Origin: Leptobrachium leishanense
Lineage: Eukaryota > Chordata > Amphibia > Anura > Megophryidae
Assembly (NCBI GenBank): GCA_009667805.1
Contig: CM019065.1
Coordinates: 154,478,101-154,542,100, forward strand
Length of the DNA: 64,000 nt
Reading direction: 5' to 3'
Within the stretch, counting starts at the first letter, position 1; each line of letters opens with the position of its first letter. Shown here in pieces: positions 56,270 through 64,000 of the stretch. The notes beneath the pieces were generated by a model, which did no database searches, was not told the origin of the DNA, and was given only the letters and a program-made list of their open reading frames with translations. The position numbers were made by a program, and so were the translations under genes.

Positions 56270-56620
56270 CTTGCTCAGCTTTGAAAAAAGGGGAGACAGC
56301 ATAAAGAAACTCCAAAAACCCACGTATTAAATGAAAAGTGGATTTATTCCAGCACCAACAAGGACGACGTTTCGACCAGGAAAAAGGGGAAGCTGATATG
56401 TGTTAGAGTGAGTAGCCAGCTAAGGGAGGGAGCTGGAGGAGATCAAAGTTTTTGTGATTGCCATGAACCACTTTGGCCATCTGGTGAAAAAAACAAAATC
56501 TGTCAAAAAGAACTTGCAGTGTTGCTGTGGTTGTGCCCTAAAAGACGAGGCTAAAAAGGAGGAGCCCTGTCACAATAAATAAATATATATATATATACAC
56601 TGTATATATAACCAACAAGT
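56270..56620. repeat. Possible Penelope-like terminal repeat fragment
   Basis: Contains gtggatttattccagcacc followed by aaggacgacgtttcgacc, wording often seen at the ends of Penelope-like elements. A (TA)n stretch follows at 56585. Weak evidence. Confidence 0.25.
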
Positions 56621-57570
56621 TACAACACGCATACATACCAACACATGGGGGGGAGAGAAGAAAAAAACCTGCTGTGTTATTTTATATTACATTGTGAGTC
56701 AAAGGAAACCCATCGGCAGAGGACTGGGTATCAATTTGGCCAACTCTCAACTTTTCTGTGAAGAATTCTTCTGTATATTAATGAAGCTTAAAGGACATTT
56801 AGTGACTTTTAAGCTCTACTGTCACAATCGAGTGTGCACAGTAGTCATCAAGACTTTCAGCACAGATATGTAACGAATATGCACACATACCAATTTTTCT
56901 ACTGAGTATGTCCCACCCCTCTTATCTGAAGGTGCATGCACAGATGCGAGGCAACGTGAGCCCAGATATCAACCAGTTTTACATTAGGAGTGGACACTAA
57001 GCCCGCATATCTGAGCAGAAAAACGGCACTCCACCCTAACCCGGTCTCAACTAGCTCAGTCTACAAATACATAGGCCGGTTGTATTTAAATTTTAAGCTC
57101 TTCTGAGTAGGATCTTTGTTGCAAAATTTATTTAAAACAAACCTTTAAGATGCCAAGGAAGTTGCCAGCTTAATAAGCAAAGTTGGAGGGCGAGATATTC
57201 CATTTCTTCCACTGTGGACCACTGACTGAAGTCATGAGATGGGACCGGCAGGCACTTTCTGGAGAACAATAAGTTTCATGCATACTCTATGTATTAAAAT
57301 TTTATTTTTATGACTTGGTGTGAATATGATAAATATGTTTTATTGATTTTCACTGGACATTTATGATATGCACGTGATAGGCAGTGTGCAAAAGGTGCTC
57401 ACCTACAATATGTGGGATCTTGTAAAATTACATACATACATTATACAAAATAACAAACATTTAAAGTGCTGTGTAAGTAAGTAGTCAGTTTGAACTACTG
57501 TTACTGTAAAGTCACTACACAACTCATGTCTGATCTCTAAGTTTAGAATGTTATCAGTTTCATTCCCATC
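56621..57570. other. Intergenic sequence, no recognised element
   Basis: No exon, RNA gene or bounded repeat was recognised. Confidence 0.35.
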
Positions 57571-57572
57571 AC

Positions 57573-57632
57573 GTTAAGTGGTGCAGAAACCTTTGGCACC
57601 ATATAAATGATAATAATAACAATAATATTGTG
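57573..57632 (+). repeat. LINE/SINE tail with (ATA)n end
   Basis: ctttggcaccatataaatgataataataacaataat is the kind of tail seen at L2-like 3' ends. The Gypsy LTR begins 34 nt downstream. Confidence 0.45.
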
Positions 57633-57665
57633 AATATTGCTATGCTATTGTGAGGACAACTCGCC

Positions 57666-58248
57666 TGTAACGCTACCGCGCGGATCCAAGATGGCCGCCG
57701 GCAGGCTTCCGGACACAGACGGCACCCAAGCTTCCTCCTCGCTCGCATCCCGGGACGAAAGTCATCTGCGCATGCGCGCGCACAACGCACCACGACGCTC
57801 TGTACGTCTGACGTCATCCCGCTGGCCAATCAGCTATAAACCTGGGACCCCTCTATAAGAAGCCGGCTGTTTGGTGAGTGCTTTGCTAGTTTGTCTAGTC
57901 TATCATACGATAAATCATATCTTAACTGCTGACCTTGCCTTGCTTTTGCCGTGTATTGAACCCTGCTTGTTTTACCGATTCTGCTGACTGCCATAAACCC
58001 TCGACCTTCTGCCTGGAAAACGTTTATGCTGCCCGATTTAACCCTTTTGATCCCGGCTATTATTACTGACCTCGCTGCTCGTCTTAACCCTGGAACTCGG
58101 CTCTGGACATTTCTACGCACCTGATTCTACCTATCACCCACTTACTATTGTGGATAAGGTTGTATGTTTCCATCTAACCCTCCACATAGTAGATGAGCCG
58201 AGTTGGTATACCTTGCACATCGGTTCCTATCATCGCCTAATCCTGACA
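57666..58248 (+). repeat. Probable 5' LTR of the Gypsy element
   Basis: 583 bp with TGT...ACA ends and a CCAAT-like ccaatcagctata at 57826-57838. The TATA box at about 57854 precedes a C/T-rich transcribed part. The limits are inferred because no 3' LTR remains for comparison. Confidence 0.6.
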
Positions 58249-58266
58249 GAACAAACTAGCCATACC

Positions 58267-59205
58267 ATGGAACCGGCAAGTATACCAGAAGCCTTGACCG
58301 CCATTTCACAGCAACTCAATGTGCTGACACAGTCTGTCCAAGTTTTGGAAGCCAACCAGGTGGCTATGCAGAGAAACCTAAATCGATTGGAACAAGGAGC
58401 AGCTGGCGGTGCTGCCGCCGGTGGAGCAGCAGGAGCCACTGCATCTCCGCCCGATGTGAACGCTATGGGACCCGAACCATACGTGGCTCCCCCAGAGAAG
58501 TTTGGCGGCGACCGTACTCAATTCCGCTCCTTCATAACATCATGCCAACTCATGTTTTGTTTGCAGCCACGCACCTACAGAAACGACTTCGCCAAAGTCA
58601 GGACTACGATATCGCTACTAACAGGTAGGCCCCAGAAATGGGCTCATCATTTAATAAGCACCAACAGTTCTCTATTAAACAGTCGGGATGTCTTTTCTAA
58701 AAAGATGGAGGAAATGTACGATGACCCCCACCGGTTGACTAACGCAGCTCAGGCCCTAGAAAATTTAAGACAGGGAAAAAATGAAGTCAAGGAATATATA
58801 ACGGATTTTAAACATCTCGCTCTGGATTCCGAATGGAATGAACCGGCCCTCATAGCCAGGTTCAGGAAGGGATTGTCAGAAGCCATCAAAGACGAGCTCA
58901 CAAGAGCCGAGAAACCTAGAACCTTGGAGAAGTTTATGTCCCTAAGTATTGAAATTGACCGTATATTGCGTGAATTGGAGGGCAGAACGTGCCGGCTCTC
59001 ACCCCCCAATGTTGACCAGGAGAACTTTTCCTCCTCTAGCAGTAAACGCCCCCGCCGCCGGGTTAGACGAGGAAGAACCAATGTAAGTAGGGGCCGCAAG
59101 AGGACCTCTTACAGAAGCCGAAAAGACGAGGAGACGCTCCTTAGGCCTATGTCTCTACTGCAGTCATGCCGGCCACCACGTCCGAGAGTGCCGAGAGAAA
59201 CCTAG
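58267..59205 (+). pseudogene. Gypsy Gag, frameshifted before the zinc knuckle
   Basis: ATG at 58267 (MEPASIPEALTAISQQLNVL) is preferred to upstream in-frame starts because it directly follows the LTR. Residues 1-50 form a likely coiled coil, an Ala/Gly linker follows, then the capsid-like core with EKFGGDRTQFRSFITSCQL, RPQKWAHHL and MYDDPHRLTNAAQALENLRQ. The basic tail loses the frame around 59045-59110. The CX2CX4HX4C knuckle (CLYCSHAGHHVREC, about 59144-59185) lies in the pol frame, one base ahead. Confidence 0.85.
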
Positions 59206-59212
59206 TAATCAC

Positions 59213-61126
59213 ATGGGTAAGCCGCTAGCTCTCCCAGCTTTTATATCTGTCAGAAATGTCTGCAATACCATGTCCACCCATATGATTGTACCCTTGTCGT
59301 TACAGTGGAACAACCGCGCCATGAGCATCAACGCCATGCTTGACTCAGGAGCAAGCGGCTGCTTCATGGATTGTAACTTGGCCCAAACCTTGGGGATACC
59401 CACCATGTACAAAAAGCAGCCTTATCCGATCCAACTCCTGGATGGTAGCTCACCACTATCTGGGCTGATTACTAAAGAAACCATATCATTACCCGCTAAT
59501 ATTGGCGAAAGCCACAATGACACCATTGTCTTTGACATTGTATCATCGCCTGTGTTCCCAGCCGTCCTTGGCCTGAATTGGTTGAGGAAGAATAATCCGA
59601 CTATAAACTGGATCAACAGCACTATCACCTTCGACCAGGAAGAACCAATGAACACCTTGAACGCTGTCATACCGCAAGTACACACGGTAGCACTGTGTAC
59701 CGAAATTCCCAAAATCTATCAAGACCTTCATAAGGTATTTGAGAAAAAAGGATGGGGACTCAGGCCCTGTATGGATTACCGCGCCTTGAACGCCATCACC
59801 ATCAAAAACAAATTTCCCCTTCCCTTGATAACTGAACTGATGGATAGACTAAGAACTTCCACGATATTCACGAAACTCAACCTAAGGGGTGCATATAACC
59901 TAGTCAGAATAAGAGACGGGGATGAATGGAAGACTGCCTTTCGGTCCAGGTACGGTCATTTTGAGTACCTGGTAATGCCATATGGTCTATGCAACACCCC
60001 CGCCACCTTCCAAAGGTTCCTCAATGATATTTTCAGAGATAGCTTAGATCAATTTGTAATCATATATCTGGATGACATATTAATCTATTCAGACACAGCC
60101 GAGTACCACGAGACCCACGTCCAGACCGTCTTACTAAGATTGTTAAAACACCATCTGTACGCCAAACTAGAAAAATGCCTCTTCCATACGAAACGTATCA
60201 ATTTTCTGGGATTCATCATCACCCCGGGATATATACAGATGGATCCGGCTAAGGTCAAGGCAGTCACCACATGGCTCGCGCTAGCTAACAAAAAGGGGGT
60301 TCAATGTTTTATCGGATTCTGCAATTTTTATAGAAAATTCGTAAAAAATTTCTCTACCATAGTCCGACCTTTAACCAACTTGACCAAGATACAAACTCCG
60401 TTCAGGTGGTCCGAGGAGGCCCAGAAGGCATTTATTCAGTTAAAAGAAACCATTACTACAGCACCTATCTTGGCAATACCCGACCCTGCATTACCATACA
60501 CTCTAGAAGTGGATGCCTCAGCTTTTGCCGTAGGGTCAATATTATCCCAGAGGAGTGAGAAAGATGATGTCCTACGTCCGGTGTCCTTCTTTTCAAAAAC
60601 TCTCACCCCGGCGGAGAAGAACTATGACGTAGGCGAGAGAGAATTACTCGCTATTAAACTCTCATTAGAAGAATGGCGTCACTTGCTCGAGGGGGTGCAC
60701 CATCCTGTGGTCGTCCTCACAGATCACAGGAACCTCGAATACATCCAACAAGCACGTAGGTTGAAACCGAGACAAGCCAGATGGGCACTGTTCTTCAGTC
60801 GGTTTTATATGATCATCACTTACCGACCCGGTAGCAAGAACGGGAAAGCCGATGCCTTGTCCCGAGTGAAAAAAACTCCTCCTGAGATCAACAACGACCC
60901 TATACTACCCAGAATATGTTTTATGGTCGTCAGGCCGTCACTCTGGGATACGATCAAACAACACACAGGTCCTCTAGAACAAATGGACCCGTCACTGTCC
61001 TTAAGGCAACAAGACGGATTTCTGCTACACCAGCAGAAGATATTTGTACCCACTGCCGCAGTCTTGTCTGTACTTCAGTATTGTCACGACTCCCTCCTAG
61101 GTGGCCACGGAGGAACTCGTAAGTAG
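59213..61126 (+). CDS. Gypsy Pol: protease, reverse transcriptase, RNase H (internally deleted, 3'-truncated)
   Basis: One open frame of 637 codons. An aspartic protease with LDSGASGCF (59337-59363). After residue about 179 (FEKKG) the text jumps directly to WGLRPCMDYRALN, so the roughly 60 residues that normally lie between the protease linker and this RT block are missing, without loss of frame. RT continues with FTKLNLRGAYNLVRI (Leu where Asp of motif A is usual), FRSRYGHFEYLVMPYGLCN and YLDDILIYSD. RNase H has LEVDASAFAVGSILSQ, GERELLAIKLSLEEWRHLLEG and LTDHRNLEYI. It ends CHDSLLGGHGGTRK, the start of the integrase HHCC finger, then stop. Not functional given the motif-A change and deletions. 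Confidence 0.88.
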   Translation: MGKPLALPAFISVRNVCNTMSTHMIVPLSLQWNNRAMSINAMLDSGASGCFMDCNLAQTLGIPTMYKKQPYPIQLLDGSSPLSGLITKETISLPANIGESHNDTIVFDIVSSPVFPAVLGLNWLRKNNPTINWINSTITFDQEEPMNTLNAVIPQVHTVALCTEIPKIYQDLHKVFEKKGWGLRPCMDYRALNAITIKNKFPLPLITELMDRLRTSTIFTKLNLRGAYNLVRIRDGDEWKTAFRSRYGHFEYLVMPYGLCNTPATFQRFLNDIFRDSLDQFVIIYLDDILIYSDTAEYHETHVQTVLLRLLKHHLYAKLEKCLFHTKRINFLGFIITPGYIQMDPAKVKAVTTWLALANKKGVQCFIGFCNFYRKFVKNFSTIVRPLTNLTKIQTPFRWSEEAQKAFIQLKETITTAPILAIPDPALPYTLEVDASAFAVGSILSQRSEKDDVLRPVSFFSKTLTPAEKNYDVGERELLAIKLSLEEWRHLLEGVHHPVVVLTDHRNLEYIQQARRLKPRQARWALFFSRFYMIITYRPGSKNGKADALSRVKKTPPEINNDPILPRICFMVVRPSLWDTIKQHTGPLEQMDPSLSLRQQDGFLLHQQKIFVPTAAVLSVLQYCHDSLLGGHGGTRK

Positions 61127-61540
61127 GGAGGAGCTGTTCGGGTTTGGACGGTTCGGAGTTCGACCCGAACTTTGGCAGTTCGAAAGTTCGCGAATTTTAA
61201 ACTTTTTGGGTGTGTTCAGTTCGAGTTAAAAAATTTTTTTTGAAAAAGTATAGAAAATGCTTAAAAAAATACTAAAAAAAAAATCGAGAAATAAAGAGAC
61301 TCTTTACTGCAGAATATTATAAGCAACGGTTTATTAGATATTGAATTAAAAACTAATGTGTACGTGGAAAGATTATCAACTCTAAATGACCTCTGGTCAC
61401 AAACGGGCATAACACCAGGTGTTTTTAGTCTGGTAATCAATTTGATACATTGTACACCATACTGAGGGTGGGGTGGTGTCTGCTTCTGATTGAGATTTGA
61501 GAATTAATTTCCCTAAAACATCCTAATATGCTGCATTTAA
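61127..61540. repeat. Mixed repeat fragments
   Basis: 61130-61240 has gttcgggtttggacggttcgg-type words (MITE end). 61255-61350 (aaataaagagactctttactgcagaatattataa, gtttattagatattgaatt) is the central part of the CAGGG elements without its ends. Confidence 0.5.
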
Positions 61541-62775
61541 CCCTTTCGCTGCTGAGGCTTTTCACACATCTGTTCTGAGGTCAATTTTACCGCTTTTGCT
61601 CATCATGTTTAACCGCGTTTTGTAGCCATATTTTGATATATGACCCAGACATATTATATATCGTTCTTTCCAGCAGACTTGGCAGATTCATAATATGTCA
61701 TTATTATATGTATATGTTATGTCATGTCTGTATATTATAACAAAAATGCAATAAAATTAGAATTTTCAATAATTAAATTATGTGTAAAGTGTTTTTTTTA
61801 ACATGCGATTGTTTGCGGTTATATTTTGTATGGGGTGCGCTTGTTAACAAAATTAGAAATGGGGTCTCGTTATATTTTTTTTTGGGGAAAATTTTGCTTT
61901 TTTTAACAAACGCACCGCATACAAAAATCGTTAGTGCAGCATTATTGTTCACATTATAATTGAAATGGGAACAATATTGCTGCATTAACAAAACAAAAAC
62001 AAAAAAAAATTATTATTTTTTTTTTAGAATTTTGTTTTTAAAATATTTTTTTAATTTCTTTTTTTTATTTTTTATTTTTTTTAAAAAACATTTTTCATGC
62101 TCATGTTTGGTATCCTTGGAAAGGCCATGCTCTGGCCGATCCAACGATATCAAACATTAACCCCTAGCTGCCACGGATCGGGAGATAGGGGGTTCATTGG
62201 AACCCCCTATATCCACCATTGGTGCCAGCTAGGGGTTAACTCCAGGACTGGCATCATCGTGCTATGCTATGCACGATGATGCCAGTCCTCAGGGGGAGTT
62301 CCTGGAGGGTTGGCCGACATCCAAGATGTCGGCCAGCTCCAGGAGAGGATCACAATCCGGCGCTTTTCAGCGCCGATTCGTGATCCGACTCCCCAGGGGT
62401 TAATCACAGCCACCGTTTGGAAGGGCAGGCTGTGCCCTTCCAAACGGTGCCTGGATTAACCCTCTGCCCCCCGGCGATCGGGAGGGAGAGAGGTCCGAAG
62501 GACCTCCCCGCCTCCCTTTCAGGCGCTTCCTCCGCACATGCGGGGGGGGGCACCTGAATTAGATGTCATCGCGCCGCCGCGATGACATCTAATTGCTCCG
62601 CCGGGGTCCTGGAGTGCTGGGCTGACATCCAAGATGTCAGCCCGCACCGGGGGCGCAGCAATCTGCCTGAATCCGGCAGATTGCTGCCTCCTGTGCATGG
62701 ACGCGCTCAGAGCGTCCATAGCACAGGAGAACCACTTGGCTGGACGCACTGAGCGCGTCCATAGCAGCCAAGTGG
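61541..62775. mobile_element. piggyBac-type non-autonomous element (copy B, inverted)
   Basis: 1235 bp between TTAA sites (61537-61540, 62776-62779). Begins CCCTTTCGCTGCTGAGGC and ends AGCAGCCAAGTGG. It is the inverse of copy A at 39176-40278, sharing the gatgacatctaatt inverted repeats and the ggaagggcaggctgtgcccttccaaacgg hairpin, and carries about 130 bp more. Confidence 0.82.
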
Positions 62776-62813
62776 TTAACTGGTGTTTGAAAACAATTCA
62801 AAATAACATCTAA

Positions 62814-63262
62814 GGCTAGGGTCAGATGAGCGCATTTTGTACGGACTTTGCGTCCGTGCAGTACGGACGTACTTACTGACTGACAACAAGGTAGTGGCCA
62901 AACAGTCCGTTTTTTTCACTGACGTATTTTTTGACTGATGTAGCAGGGAAAATAAATTAAAATGAAAAAACATTCTGTCCGTCAAAAATGCTGGACGTAT
63001 AAATGCAGTCCATCTGACCTCGTTTCATCACTCACATACAAAGCTACACGGACGTTGCGGACGTGGCGCACTCCGCATGTCCGTTCTAGCAGTATTACGT
63101 TCTTGCCTAACCTGCGTCCCTTTGCTGCGTCCGCCATGCATCCGCACTTCCATGCGGACGTACTTCGTGTGTGGGGCTCCATTGGTCAGAATGCTATGCT
63201 GCCACGGACGTACAAATGTGCGGCAACACGGACGTGATAACTGCGCTCGTCTGACCCCAGCC
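62814..63262. mobile_element. Harbinger-like MITE, 449-bp subfamily
   Basis: Ends GGCTAGGGTCAGATGAGCGC and CTGACCCCAGCC. Flanks TAA (62811-62813) and TTA (63263-63265). It is the inverse of 35184-35632 and equal in length. Confidence 0.84.
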
Positions 63263-63301
63263 TTAAGCAATGTTATTTTTCACCTCGGGATTAAACATTC
63301 A

Positions 63302-63558
63302 CAGGGTTATTCAGAGAGCGGTGAAAAGCAGGAGAATAACTGGAGAAGTGAAAATTCTAGGTCAAAATAGCCAAACCAGAAAAATTCTCCCATTTAACTC
63401 ACTTTCCAAATTGGCTATTTGGTCTAGATTGTTCTCTTCTCCTGCCAGTTCTCCTGGCTTTCACCTCTCTCTCATGGTTGTTTAGAGAAAGGTGAAAACC
63501 AGGAGAATGGCAGGAAAAGAGAACAATCTGGACCAAATAGCCAATTTGGAAAGTGAGA
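63302..63558. mobile_element. Foldback MITE, family CAGGGTTATTCAGAGAG (rearranged)
   Basis: One hairpin copy (to about 63475), followed by half of another in inverse order (gaaaggtgaaaaccaggagaatggcag ... ccaatttggaaagtgagata). Confidence 0.65.
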
Positions 63559-63561
63559 TAA

Positions 63562-63987
63562 GACTAGGGTCAGACTAACGCATTTTTCACAGCGACCGTC
63601 AAAAAGTGCGTCCGAACGCATTGCCTTATTTTTTCACGGAATGCGCGAAAACTGTCATACAATGCGCATTTTTGTGCGTGATTTTTTATGGATCCAAACC
63701 AGGAATCTTTGGGTGTCTGGACGTTATGTTGGCCGGACATGAGCAGGGTCTGACGTCTCCAAATCACGCACACACACCGCTAGTGGACGCAGCGCACTCT
63801 GTACGTCCGTACTAGCGGTTCTGCGTTCTCGAAAAAATGCGTTAATTTTCCACTTGCGTTGCGCAGCCGGACTTTCGTGCGACCGTACTTCGTATATTGG
63901 CTGTCATTGCCCGTCATTTGCTGCTAGTGAGGCCGTGATTAAGTGCGCCTAAACGCATGTTAAAAATTCGCTGGTCTGACCCTAGCC
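63562..63987. mobile_element. PIF/Harbinger-like MITE, 425-bp subfamily
   Basis: Left end GACTAGGGTCAGACTAACGC (second base changed), right end CTGACCCTAGCC, with TAA at both sides (63559-63561, 63988-63990). 426 bp. Confidence 0.85.
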
Positions 63988-64000
63988 TAAATGGGAGACT

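Larger units (their letters stand above)
57666..61126 (+). mobile_element. Ty3/Gypsy retrotransposon: 5' LTR, gag and partial pol
   Basis: The probable 5' LTR (57666-58248) begins TGTAACG and ends CTGACA, with a TATA box (ctataaga near 57853). gag starts at 58267. pol (protease, RT, RNase H) runs to 61126, where the element stops inside the integrase zinc-binding region. The integrase core and 3' LTR are absent, so it is immobile. The domain order PR-RT-RH-(IN) assigns it to Ty3/Gypsy. Confidence 0.88.

Noticed and set aside
24336..64000. A second host gene (for example a divergent neighbour of ENTPD4)
   Set aside because: No run of in-phase exons or recognisable host protein segment was found. 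Vertebrate neighbours of ENTPD4 may lie beyond the window.

Overview
The window is vertebrate genomic DNA, most likely from an amphibian (frog-like). The species is an inference from the repeats: Neptune/Penelope-like, piggyBac-type, hAT, Harbinger-type, L2 and Gypsy elements. There are no operons or prokaryotic features.

One host gene is recognisable. It is the 5' half of ENTPD4, a Golgi/lysosomal membrane nucleoside diphosphatase, on the minus strand. Six coding exons can be placed to the base: 20999-21006 (start codon, 8 coding nt), 17514-17711, 9201-9406, 1886-2036, 990-1093 and 652-711. All intron phases agree, and together they encode residues 1-242, including the membrane anchor and apyrase regions 1-3. 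The next exon lies beyond position 1. A GC/CpG-rich segment at about 23.9-24.33 kb is the likely promoter with a non-coding first exon. I see no convincing host exon from 24.4 to 64 kb; this looks like upstream intergenic DNA.

The remaining sequence is largely layered mobile DNA. In the introns are an L1-like LINE 3' end (1-530), two inverted hAT copies (2257-3085, 3387-5272), a roughly 5-kb L2/CR1-type LINE (about 12290-17395) carrying a nested hAT with a minisatellite and a nested solo LTR, and a 1.6-kb Tc1 element (18713-20338). To the right of the promoter are a Penelope-like remnant (29500-30300), a 456-bp foldback (32225-32680), two inverted piggyBac-type elements (39176-40278, 61541-62775), a second minisatellite (40412-41025), a second Tc1 with a retroposed insert (52799-54180) and a 5' Gypsy fragment (57666-61126).

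Two short-element groups dominate. One has GGCTAGGGTCAGACGAACGC ends and TTA/TAA target duplications (PIF/Harbinger-like; ten copies plus an interrupted one). The other has CAGGGTTATTCARAGAG ends with 3-bp duplications of varying sequence and conserved subterminal hairpins. An unoccupied paralogous target site for the second group lies near 50.7 kb.

The least expected observations are a near-identical minisatellite unit next to a GC-rich palindrome in two unrelated repeat contexts (13 kb and 40.5 kb), and three palindromes carrying the exact motif TCTCGCGAGA (22.2, 26.2 and 41.1 kb).
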